DNA of 64,000 nucleotides from Viola odorata. Its lineage: Eukaryota > Streptophyta > Magnoliopsida > Malpighiales > Violaceae. Of this stretch, positions 31,801 through 44,500 are shown in pieces. Position 1 is the first letter of the stretch. The number at the start of each line of letters is the position of its first letter. The notes beneath the pieces are model-generated. The model saw only the letters and a list, made by a program, of their open reading frames with translations. It was not told the origin of the DNA and ran no database searches. The DNA lies in the NCBI GenBank assembly GCA_963691705.1, contig OY829542.1, positions 59,358,427 through 59,422,426 of the forward strand. Direction: 5' to 3'. A program made the translations under genes and the position numbers.

Positions 31801-34365
31801 GAGCCAGAAAATACACAAAAAGGCCTTTATATCCTCTCTCTAATTCCATATCACTTAAACACCTCTCACCTTCACACAAACATTTTTTCACGAGTCTTCA
31901 TGCTATTAGTATACCTAACTATAACTTTGAAGCTTTAACACAAAAGGAGTGGAGGGATGCAATGGAGGAGGAAATGAGTGCCCTGAAAAAGAATGAAACT
32001 TGGGAGGTGGTTGACAAACCTAAATGGCACAACATTGTAGGTTATAAATGGGTCTTTACAGTGAAGTATAAGGCTAATGGATCCCTAGAAAGGTATAAAG
32101 CTAGGCTTGTGGCTAAGGGGTATACTCAAGTTTATGGAATTGATTACCAGGAAATATTTGCACCTGTGGCAAAAATGAACACTGTAAGAATTCTTTTGTC
32201 CCTTGTAGCACACTACAACTGGACTCTCCTTCAATATGATGTAAAGAATGCCTTCTTGCATGGTGAACTTGATGAAGGAATTTATATGAGCATCCCACGA
32301 GGTTTTGAGGAGAATGAAGGTGACAAGGTCTGCAAACTCAAAAGGGCACTCTATGGCCTAGTTTGGGAGATTCTCTAAGGCAATGAAGGAGTTTGGATAC
32401 AATCAGAGTCAAGGAGACCACACTTTCTTCATCAAACAAGGCACTACTGGTGGAGTCACCATTCTCATAGTGTATGTTGATGATATCATTGTCACAGGAA
32501 ATGATGAGAAGGAGAAAGAGGAATTGAAACATAAGTTAATTTTAGAATTTGAATTAAAAGAGCTAGGGAGACTAAAATACTTCATTGGAATAGAAGTTGC
32601 TTATTCTTCACAAGGTATCTTCATATCCCAACAGAAATATGTGGTAGATTTGCTAAAAGAGACAGGAAAATCTGTGTGTAAACCAACCTCTACACCTATA
32701 GATGCCAATCACAAGTTGGGAGAAGCCAAAGAAGCACCAGCTGTAGACAAAAAGATGTACCAACAGCTAGTTGGAAAGTTAATTTACTTATCTCACACAA
32801 GGCCTGACATTGCCTTTTCAGTAAGCATAATTAGTCAATTTATCCCCTTCTTGGACTGCGTTTCTTGTGTAGCAACAGCAGGAGGAGCATCCACACAAGG
32901 GTTTTCCTCTTAAAGACAACAACTTTAGGACTCTTGGGCGCCGAAATCTCAGATTGATCAGAGTTGTGTTGTTTCCCATCATCGACTTTGCATATCTTAC
33001 TCTTCTTGCGTTACTTTGGTTTTGTATAATTTGGAGCATCATCATCATCAACAACACAAGGACTGTTCCTCTTAAGGACAACAAGAACAAGATCTGTAGA
33101 CAAACTACAGTTGTACTCAAACATTATCCAGCGGCCATGATGATGTGGGGATTTAGGGTTCTTATAGTTGAACCTTCTCCTCTGCCACGTAACAATCTTT
33201 TCCCCAACATCCACATGTGACAGCTGATTCACACCTTCTCCGTGCCAAGTTCCCTTACTAGCCCCAACTGTGTGAGTGCTTCTTTTCCCGTTTACGCTCT
33301 TCTTTTTCAACTTTGTGAACAAGTGAAGCGCAACATCATCTCCTCCTCCAAGTCTTTCCCAGATCTGCCACGAATCCTCTTCCCCGTAGATATCACAAGT
33401 TTGGACTAAAGCCTCCTCAAGAGGGTCCAATTTTCCATATATTTTACCACAAAGATAGTGGGCAACCAAATTTGATTCGGATGACTTGAATGAAATTCTA
33501 GGAGGCAGAGCCCTCAATATACATGGTTTGGAAATATAATCAAAAGTAACAGTATAAGGCATGATTGAACGATTTCAATTGATGGGTTTAAGGTTTTAGA
33601 TTAAGAAATCAAATTGAAACAAACATGATCCAAGAATTCCTCACCTACAGGCAGCCTATAAAGTACTACATTACTTAAAGGAAGTCCAAGGAAGGGAATA
33701 TTGTACAAGAAGAACAATAAACTCTCTCTTGAAGGCTATACGGATGCAGATTATGCAGGATCCCATGTGGACAGGAGGTCCACAATAGGATACTGCACCT
33801 TTCTGGGAGGAAATTTGATCACTTGGAGAAGCAAAAAATAGAATGTAGTGGCAAGGTCTTCAGCAGAATCTGAGTTCAAAGCAATCTCCCTTGGATTGTG
33901 TGAGCTATTATGGTTGAAAATAATCATAAACGATCTAGGAATTAATTTTGAAGGCCCTATAAAGCTTTATAGTGACAACAAGTCTACAATATGATTGCCC
34001 ACAATTATGTGCAGCATGACATGACGAAACATATAGAAAATGACAAACATTTCATCAAAGAAAAACAAGAGGAAGGACTAGTAGTCTAGTATGCATGACC
34101 TATGTTCCTTTAGCTTCTCAGTTGGCAGATGTTTTCACCAAGGGACTGCATACTTCTACATTCAATGGACTGATTTCCAAGCTGTGAATGGAAAACATCT
34201 ATTCCTCAGCTTGAGAGGGGGTGTTGAAGAGTCTACAAATCGATACATTATAAGCCTTGATTTACTTCCTAATTAGTGGTTGATCTACCTCCTAATTGGT
34301 GACTTAATTTTAGGTTTTTTTCTTTCCATAATTTATTGCTACAAAGCCTACAATTACCCTCATAC

Positions 34366-34401
<36 letters not shown>

Positions 34402-37400
34402 CTATAGCAAGAAATAGCATAACAGTTAGTAAAAATGTTTATACTTTTCCAACAAATAAATACATACAAACAGCAGAGTTAGCAGAAAAGCGTGGTGGAA
34501 AACCCACTTTAGAATTTCTAAAACCAGAAATACAAAGGAAAGCTTATATAGAAAATGAAACATATTCAATGTTAGGAAAAGAATTAACTCTAGATTTAGA
34601 AAAAGGACCAAATATAAGAAATAGTAAGAATTATCCTATTGTACAAAGATTAGAAAAATTAGGATTAATAGGAGAAGATATTACTAAAAGTATAGTAAAC
34701 TATGAAGTAAAAATGAAGATTAAAAATCCTGATATACGAATAGTAACAGCAAATATAGATTATAGCCCGTTAGATAAAGAAGAATTCAGAAAACAGATTC
34801 CTGAAATGCTAAAACAAAGATTAATAAAAAGATCAACCAGCCCACACAGATCAGCAGCATTTATAGTTATGAATCATAGTGAAATCAAGCGAGGAAAAGC
34901 TAGAATAGTTTATAATTATAAAAGATTAAATGACAACACAATAGACGATGCTTATAATATTCCAAACAAGGACAGTCTAATAATGCTAATTCAAAAGAAA
35001 AAGATCTTTAGTAAATTTGATTTAAAATCAGGCTACAATCAGTTAAAATTAGAAGAATGGTTTAAACAGTGGACAACATTTACATGCTCAGAAGGACATT
35101 TCGAATGGAATGTTCTTTCTTTTGGCTTAAAAAATGCGCCAGCAGTTTTTTAGAGATATATGGACTCGATATTCTTAAAGTATGAGTTCTGTTTAGTCTA
35201 CATAGATGATATTTTAGTAGCTAGTGATTCCATTAAAGAACATGAGGATCATTTGAAGCAAATTTTTCAAGAAATAGAAAAACAGGGTATAGTAGTTAGT
35301 AAGAGAAAAATGGAATTATACAAGAAAAAGATATCCTTTTTAGGATTAGAAATAAGAAATGGAAAGATAGAATTACAACCACATATAGCGGAAAAAATAT
35401 TAAGTTTTCCAGATAAACTAGAAGGATTAAAACAGATACAAGCCTTTTTAGGGATATTAAATTACGCTAGAAAATTTATTCAAAATTTAAGTAAATTAGT
35501 AGGACCATTATATAGTAAAACAACAAAAAATGGTCAAAGAAATTTCAATAAAGAAGACATAAAATTAGTAAAAAAGATTAAAGAACAAGTTAAGAAGATA
35601 AAGCCATTAGAACTGCCCTTAGCAACAGATTATATTGTGATAGAATGTGATGGTAGTAAAGAAGGCTGGGGAGCAGTAATGCTTTGTAAACCTAGTAAAT
35701 ACTCAGATAAAGAAACAGAAAGAATTGCTGCATATGCAAGTGGCAATTTTAAAACAGGACAGAATTGGACTAGTTTAGACTATGAAATCCAAGCATTAAT
35801 AAATGCTTTAGATAAGTTTAAAATATATCTACATAATAAATTCACAGTTAGAACAGATTGTGAAGCCATAGTCAAGTTCCTCAAAAACGAAAACAGCAAA
35901 AAGATAAATAGAACCCGATGGGTTAACCTACAGAATTTAATACAGGGAAATGGGTATAAAATTTGCTTTGAACATATTAAAGGAAAAAATAATAGTCTAG
36001 TAGATTTATTATCTAGAAATATTGAAAAATTCTTTAAATGATACAGGCAGAAATGAAGAAACGGGTGATAAAACCCCGAGCACAAACAGAACAAAAGACA
36101 GAAGAACAGAAAGCCCTGATAGACCAAACCATTATGTACAGAAACAATTTAGCAATGCCTGTCACAGCCACAGAAAGAGGATCATCATCATCCTCAAGCA
36201 TACAAACTCCATTTACAAACAGAAGCCTTCCCACAAGAAGAGCACAGAATGAAATCAGATTTGGTACTATGTACCTCACAGAATTTCCTGATGGGGGAAA
36301 CAAAAAGTTTAAACCCTTTGAGGGATTAAACATAGACCGAGAGCAACAGTGTTTGCTAGACAACATTTGGCATATACAAACAACTCCAGTAGCAACACAG
36401 TTCAAGGTACAATGCTTAAATGCCTTAAGCATGTATTTCTCAGAGAAGAATCCCAAAATACAGAAAAAATCTTTTTCACACTATGTGATATATAGGGGAT
36501 TAAAAACAGGAGTCTTTAACAGCTTTAATACAGTTAAAAACTTTATAATGTGTCAAAACCCTATTTATGTGGGTTATCACAGTTTCAGTGAGGCTTTAGA
36601 AGAAGCAAGGGCCCAACTAGGCCCAAACTTTTATATAGAGCCCGAAACAGTTAGGCCATATGCAGAAATAGCCCGAGAAAATCAGAGTCAGGCAATAGCT
36701 CGATTAGAAAATAAGAACAGACAGTTAGAAGAACAGATGGTTCAAATACAACAACAAACAGCCAAACAGATAGCTTTTCTTGAACAGAGAAAGGAAGAAG
36801 CTGAAAGGCAATCCCAAGTAGTAGAAAAGCAATTCCAACAGAGTAATACCACCATGAACAGATTGAATACAAAATTACAACAACTAGATCAGTTCATAAA
36901 AGATAATAAACCAAAAAATAGAAGCTTTCTACAACTTAGAGCTAGATTATTAGATATGCCAGCTCAATTCACCCTAAAGCCTTTGATTGATCAATGGCCT
37001 GAGGGAGAAGAGATTATTAAACAGAAAACAGAAAGTAGGCATTTAGAAGATCTGATCAATGCACAGAAAGACCTAGTAAATATTCATTTTGAAGAAATAA
37101 ATTGGAAGTTCAAAGGAGTTAAGATAGTACAGAAGCCTTACTGCAGACTTGCAGGAAAAATTGCAAGACATATAGGAGGAACAGGAACAGCAGGTCTATT
37201 CAAACTACAAGTAGATCTTAACACCACAGACATGCCATTTAAAAAGATTCTATCATTCTTTCATATGGGAATGATAGACCAAATCACATTCCAACTAGAA
37301 GAGGAAGGAAGCATAGATAAATATCTAGAAGAATTTGGGGAAAAGTTCTTTCTTATTGCAGGAAACATGGCAATCAGGAAGAAAATAGAATGTTTCATTG

Positions 37401-38486
37401 ACTCTACACTTCCTGTGGCTAGAGGCTTTGAAATTATTCCTGCAAAGAAGAGGATCTTCATCTTCTCAGCAGACAGAGAAGAAGAAAGTCTACACGATAT
37501 CTATATGGGAATCTCACTATCTCCCTATGACTTTCAAGAAATTGAAAATACAGAAATTTACAGAGCTGCTCAAGATCCAATGGTCTTATACACACCAGAA
37601 AATTGGAGGAGCTATCATCTCTTAGGAGAAGGATACTTCATTCAAATTTACAGCACCAGAGAGTGGAGAATGTTTCTTCCACATTCAGGAGATGGACGCC
37701 TCTTAGCAGAAGAACACATAACCAACCTAATAGCAGATCTTGAAGACCAAGAGATGACAGAAGCAGGAAACAATAGTGACGACACAATTCCAGACACACA
37801 CAGAGATCTCTAGAAGAATCAACAAAACGTAAGCAATGACGCAATAGAGCAACAGACGTCAGCCATGACGACTACAGACACAGCTGTCTAAAACAGCTGT
37901 CCACCAGCTTGTCTTTTGACAGGATATAATTATTAGAACTACTTTTTCTACTTTAAATTACGATCGTTTCTTTTTATCTTTTCTTTATTCTCTGTCGGCC
38001 ATCTGTTTTGGCCGGCTTTTTCCTAAGTTTTCTCTATAAAAGGGATCTCTCCCTTCATTTGTAAACACACAAGAATATATACAATCAAGAATTTCTTTCA
38101 ATCTCTATGTCTCACTAAACTATCTCTCTAGTTTCCAGTTTTCATAAGCTTCTTAGTTCCTAAGCACTAAACAGTAGCCCATATATATATAAAAATAAAA
38201 TAAAATAAAATAAAAATAATAAAAATAAAATAAAAAAAAGGAGTCAAACCGGTGACTGTTGGTGACTGTATATCTTCAACACCAACTTTGTTTATCTGGA
38301 AAATAGAATGTTTCATTGACTCTACACTTCCTGTGGCTAGAGGCTTTGAAATTATTCCTGCAAAGAAGAGGATCTTCATCTTCTCAGCAGACAGAGAAGA
38401 AGAAAGTCTACACGATATCCATATGGAAATCTCACTATCTCCCTATGACTTTCAAGAAATTGAAAATACAGAAATTTACAGAGCTG

Positions 38487-38537
<51 letters not shown>

Positions 38538-41500
38538 CAATGTAAAGTGAAATAATAGAATACTCTTCCAAATTCTTTCAATTAGGAGCAATTCTGGGCC
38601 CTCAGATCTAGTAACGATTGTTGAATGGGCTGAAAAATGGTTGGAAACAGTAATCTGGGTTATTTCAGTGATGGGGTTCGAAAGCCAAAAAGAGAAGAAA
38701 GTAAAGCAAAATCAAGAAAAACCTAAGATTCACCCAGGAGTCCTGGGAGTCAAGGGAAGAATTCCATCACAGTTTCCCTTGGTTTATTAATTTATGAAGT
38801 TTGAAATACCGTAGACAACCATAAGTAACTATGGCTCCAACTAGCTTAAATATCTAAATATCTGATACTAGAACCTCAGCATTTTCATATATATCAACTT
38901 AATAGAGTAATTATACAAACCTAAACTTCAAAAAATTCAGCAAGTATGAAAAAAAGAATCCCGTGAACAATAAAATCCATCTTGCTAAAAAATTTGACTC
39001 CTTTGTTGTCCCATTGCTTTGAAGAGTACTTGCTCATAGATTTCATTCTTATGGTTGAGACCTTTTACTTTGAGGAGGTAGTAATGTTCCTCTCGTACTT
39101 TCAGATTGTATTGGTCTGCATATTTGAGGTTTCAGGTTGGCTTTGTGTCTGAAAAGTTGTTTGGTCCCATACGTTTTTCCTTTTTGGATGTCATGGTGTA
39201 TGATTGTGAAAATCTTTTTTTTTTCAACAAAAATTATCTTCCTTTCTTTCCCTCTCAATTTGAAGACACGTTTACCCTCACAGATGACTGTTGTTGATGC
39301 TTATGCCGGTGGACAAAAAGTTGATCATCCAGACAACAATTCACAGCTCTCCCACACACTGACTTCTTTAATAATTGAAGGCATTGCACAGAACACAGTT
39401 GGTGGTGTTTTTGTTCCCGAGGTAAGTTCTAGGAGGTCCTTTTTATATATGTGCTTTGTTGAACATTGTAATTGAACTTAGACCTAAACTAATAAAGATC
39501 GTATTGCATCTCAATATACTGCCAGAGTGGAGGAGATGTAGAGGTTTCTGGATCACCTACTGAAAAAGCAATTCTCCAGTGGGGGCTCAAGGTTTTTTTT
39601 CTTCTCTGTTGTAACTTCATCCTGTTTACAATCAGGCCAATTTTGGCTATAGAGTTTCTTATTTGTATTTATTTTGCAGATCGGAATGAATTTTGATGCA
39701 GTTCGATCAGCATCTGTTGTCCTTAAAGTCTTCTCATTCAACTCAGAGAACAAGAAAGGAGGGATTGCATTACAGTTGGTAACATTTGATTACTGTCGTT
39801 TTTAAGCTAGTTGCTGTTTTATGCCATACTATGTTGATAATGGTTTGTCATCATTTTATGCTTCAATATTTGTCTCTCAGATTCCTATGTGCATTTTTGT
39901 AAGCATGTTGAAACCCTTAGAGGACAAGGGGTGTGCACAGTCCGGATTACAGTTTCCTCCACTTTGGACCAGACTAACCATTGGAAATGGTTTGTTTCAG
40001 TTGGTTCTTTTTATAATTATTGTATTTAAATGGGATTTATAAGTCATTCAGACAAAACCATTTTAATCCGGACCTGATTTGATCATCTAAAATGTGATTT
40101 TTCCGGGGGGGGGGGCGCCCAGACTCGTTTGGTCCTGTGTGGTTTGCGTTTCGATCTCTTGCAACTTCTCACCGTATTTGCAATGCATTTTTTCTCCTGT
40201 TGTTTTGTCACTTTAAAATCACTTTAAAATCTTGTCTGATGAACTAGCATTTAAAATGGTTTGTTCTTGGAGATCTCCAGATGTTTCATGATTAAAAAAT
40301 GAAACAGCATTAAAATGTATGGTTCCAAGAGATTCAGAAATGATTCAGGATTATCTCTGCAGGAATATGGCCCCCATCTGTCTAATCAACTACTTCAAAT
40401 AAATTAAAACTGTCATTTTCAGTCTTAAGAGACTATTGCAAAATCAGTGAGCACCGAGAAGTGTGTTAGTGCTGCACTTCAACAAAATAATATCTTTTGA
40501 GTATTGAATGTATCATGTTTCTGTTCCAATTACAGACACCCCCCTTTTGTTTTCAGAGAATTATTACTCGTTAAATGCTTTTTTTGGGGTCAAAATTATT
40601 TGTTAGGTGCTTGCTAGGCCTAAAATTGGCATTTTGCAGCCTGAATCTGAAGTGCACATTCACTGGAAAGGAGCTGCTGAAATAATCTTGGTTTCGTGTT
40701 CACATTATATTGATGCGACTGGTCAGATAGTACCAATGGAAGCAGAAAAGGTTTGTCTAAATGTTTGTTCCGTAGATGATCATGATTAATATGTTGTTGA
40801 GAAATGTATTCAGGGTAGTCCCTGATTTTGGATTTCTTATGTGTTGTCTGAACTTTTCAAGTCTGGCAAGGTTCTTTTGAAAACTAGTGGGATAGGAAGC
40901 TGTAGATTTTGATTTGGATGGTTTTCTCAGATGATTACTGGTACGTGTGTGCAGGTCTCATTTTTTAAGAAAGCTATCGAAGATATGGCTGCTGGTAGTT
41001 TGCGCTGTGTTGCCTTGGCCTATAGACCTTATGAGATGGATAAAATTCCAGTTGATGAAGAAGCGAGAAGTCAATGGACACTACCCCAAGATGATCTTGT
41101 TTTGCTGGCTATTATAGGCTTGAAGGTATGATTTGCTGCCACAATGCAATAAAGAACTCTCTAGAAAAAGAGGGAAAAATTAATTAGAAATCTGTAGCTA
41201 GTTCGTGCAACTGAGGTGCAGTTCTCAACTCAAGATCAAGTTGCATCTTTATGGTTGCTAGCCCTAGCCATTTTTCTGTGGCTGCTCTTAAATGCTTTGA
41301 TCATGTATATTGAGATGTTTTCGAGCATCAACTGCTCCTGTATCACCATATTTGTGTGGCATAAATACACTGGTTGAACTCACTTGGAGAGCTGTTTCAA
41401 TAGTGCCATTACAAATTTGTGGAGTTGTCTTGTCATTTAAGTTCAATGCATGGTTATATTCATCCCATTCTTATAATGTTAGGTTCCAATATGTTATTGC

Positions 41501-44500
41501 AGCATGCTAACTTTTATTTTATGCAGAACCCTTGTCGGCCAGGAGTCAAGGATGCTGTGCAACTATGTCACAATGCTGGTGTTAAGGTTCTTTTTACAAC
41601 TTTCTGATGTTAAATTGATGCATAGTATGCTGAATGTTCTGTTACATCGAAGCTCATTGCAAAATTAACTAGGTAATCGAAGCAGCCAAATCATATGGTA
41701 GATTCCTTTTTTGGGTATATGTTGCACTGAGATAAAAACTTGACTGTTGCATTATCATTACTCAATCTTGTTGGTTTTTGAGGGTTGATGATGATTCTGG
41801 AATTGTTTGATGTTTATCAGCAAAGATTGTTTATTTCATTGATTTCCCCAAAAGTCTTTTTTTACGAAATATCTTACATAAGTATTTATAAGTAGTAGAA
41901 ATTCTAGATCCTACTAGTAAAAGTACACGTGGCTATTCTAGATCTTACAAGCTAAGGTACATGGAGTTAACTGACAAAAGGTAACAAAACTAAGATAGTT
42001 AACCAACTAATGCACAGCAGCGTCAGGTGACGTTGACAGCAAGAGGCAGCTTGGTGTTAACCACTCAAGTGTTAACCACACAAGGGAGCAGCGTTAGGAT
42101 GCCAAGGCAATATTAACAACCACGGCAGCGGTAACATGGCTGCCTTAACATACAAAAGAGACATTAACAAACTAAGGATTGTGGCTAACGCAACGGTTAT
42201 TATCCAGGCGTTAGCATGACAAGCGGTAGCATCCATCCAACGCAGCGTTAACACGCAAGAGGGGCATCCTTCAACAAATCTGATAATTTGATGATTTTCC
42301 TGTGTGCTCTTTTCTATGATACAGGCTAATTTTATCATGTCATTTTGTAAAAAAAAATTATTTTGTTTAGGTACGTATGGTTACTGGTGACAACATTCAA
42401 ACCGCTAAAGCAATTGCTTTGGAATGTGGGATACTCGGTTCAGATGAAGATGCTTGCGAGCCTAATCTTATTGAAGGAAGAGTATTTCGTAACTATTCTG
42501 ATAAAGAAAGAGAAGAAATTGCTGAGAAGATATCAGTAGGAACTGTCGTTCTTGTTTGCTAGTATTCATTTGTTCTTTTATTTCTGCATTCGTGGCTAAT
42601 GCTTTCAAGTAGCAAATATGATTGAGGCATTATACTTCCACAATTTAATGTGCAGGTGATGGGGCGTTCTTCTCCAAATGACAAGCTTTTGTTTGTTCAA
42701 GCTTTGAGAAATAGGGGGCACGTAGTTGCTGTAACAGGGGATGGAACAAATGATGCACCTGCATTGCATGAGGTTGCCATTGTTATTTCATTCTGACTTG
42801 GAATTACAGTATAGCATTCAACTTTGTTTTATAACGTTTAATTTAGTAGATGGTTGGGGTTACAAAATTCTCAACAGCAATAATTGGTATATTCAGGTTG
42901 GCTTGATACTTCAATAGGTTGTATGTTTCCTAATGTTGATGAAGGACTTGCTCTAGTGAAGCAAAGAATTATCACTTGGCAGTCATACATGAATGATTTA
43001 GTTGAGTTTATGCTATCATTCATGGAGTGATTTGATAGAATTGGTCAGGCATGACCTCTCTCAGGTTGCTTGTTTCCCAAACTTATCAGATTGTTTAGTA
43101 TTTTGCTGGGGAAGAGGGAGCACATAAACTGCCACCCTTGCAGGCATGCTTTGATTGATTTTGGATAATTTTGACCATTGTCTAGTTTTATCTGAAACAC
43201 ATTAATTTGCTTCCAAATTTCAGTTTTAGGCAAAGTACAGAACTCCTTTAGTTTTGTTTACTTCTTGAACCAGTCAGTCATACTGATCATTTCCCATTGT
43301 ATTTCGAATTCTGCTGTTTGTGCTGCTTCCTCTTTAACGACGTCATTCGAGTTCAGGCCGACATTGGTCTTTCAATGGGCATCCAAGGTGCAGAAGTTGC
43401 TAAAGAGAGCTCTGATATCATCATTTTGGATGATGACTTCGCTTCAGTTGTGAAGGTAGTTTTCTTCTATTTATTTGTTTCCCATTAACATGCAAGATAT
43501 CTCCGTAGAAAATGTAAATATAAGGCCGGTACCTTCAGGTTTTCTGATTTTTATTGGAAGGTTCCAACCTTGCTACTGTCTGGAGTTTTTTCTTACATTT
43601 GACATTTCTTGAGAATGTTTTGTCTTGTGGGTGAAGGTTGTTCGATGGGGTAGATCTGTGTATGCCAATATTCAAAAATTTATCCAGTTTCAGCTCACAG
43701 TGAATGTTCCAGCTCTGATAATAAACTTTGTAGCAGCTATTTCTTCCGGTGATGTTCCATTAAACGCTGTGCAGGTTTGTGCTCCCTCTCACTCCTTCTC
43801 TGTTACTGTCCCACCTCCGATCAAGTCCCGACAATCCTCCAACCCCACCCGCAACATATTTCGTCTTTATACATGTGTTAATGAGTGGTTTCTTCTTTGA
43901 CAGCTCCTGTGGGTTAGCCTTATCATGGATACTCTTGGAGCATTGGCCTTGGCTACTGAACCTCCTACGGATCACTTGATGCAAAGGTCACCAGTTGGTC
44001 GTAGGTAAGAAATGTTTTGATCGCGCTTACATTGGTTGATCTGTCAATATGTAGTATACTGATGATCCTAAAAAGTAAACTGCATGAATCTGAGGTGTGT
44101 AATCCTTGGAATTCTTAACGAGGGGTGGCCGGCGAGATGCTGCAGTTCTTCAAATCCATAAGAAACATTGCACAGCTGTAGTCTTCAAGGAACAGTCTCT
44201 TAACTTGTATGTGTGGACTTACATGGGCACATAAAACCTGAATAATTCCAGTTCACAGAAAGACACTAAGGATTTCTATCCAGTAAATATCCTTCTAGGA
44301 AAATAAGACCCCTAATAATTCTCATGATGACTGTGTTGTCAAATTGGAAAATATTAGGGAGCAAAGGATCTTGTTAGGAAGAATTAGAATTATTGCGTTA
44401 CCTCTTACATATTTAACGAGTTAAAACGTTTTAGAAAATTAGGAATGCTGCTTATTCAGCAGTAATAACTTGACAGTTTCCTTCTCTCTAGTAGAATATG

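Larger units (their letters stand above)
34401..38490 (+). mobile_element. Endogenous pararetrovirus fragment (Caulimoviridae-like)
   Basis: An integrated, 5'-truncated plant pararetrovirus sequence: reverse transcriptase/RNase H (34401-36041), a second ORF with a transactivator-type domain (36038-37813), a 35S-like promoter zone (37837-38041), an A-rich simple repeat (38178-38243) and a repeated 192-bp piece of the second ORF (38299-38490). Movement protein, coat protein and most of the protease are absent. Both outer edges lie in TA tracts (34372-34400 and 38491-38529). The RT frame is broken by a stop at 35152-35154. The combination of RT/RNase H with a downstream transactivator-like ORF fits genera such as solendo-, caulimo- or florendovirus relatives; I cannot decide which. 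It is not a complete or infectious genome. Confidence 0.85.
21065..38580 (+). mobile_element. Ty1/copia retrotransposon in ACA-A intron 17, carrying nested insertions
   Basis: 5' LTR begins TGTTGAAGATTC at 21065 (repeated at 21242) and ends TTCTTTCA at 21426. The primer binding site tggtagcggagc (initiator tRNA-Met type, canonical tggtatcagagc) follows at 21427. Gag, protease, integrase, RT and RNase H pieces are in the expected copia order. The purine tract 'ttgagaggggg' (34211-34221) precedes the 3' LTR, which starts at 34222 and ends TTCTTTCA at 38580. ATTAG flanks the whole unit (21060-21064 and 38581-38585). Nested guests are the Athila-like element 24127-31711, a NAC fragment about 32844-33623 and a pararetrovirus fragment inside the 3' LTR. 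The element has many stops and is dead. Confidence 0.85.

Noticed and set aside
34269..34611. Minus frames over the copia LTR and TA tract
   Set aside because: Tyr-Ile run from the microsatellite and antisense of the viral polymerase.
38252..38555. Small plus-strand frames ending in Ile-Tyr runs
   Set aside because: They join a duplicated viral ORF piece to a TA tract; not genes.
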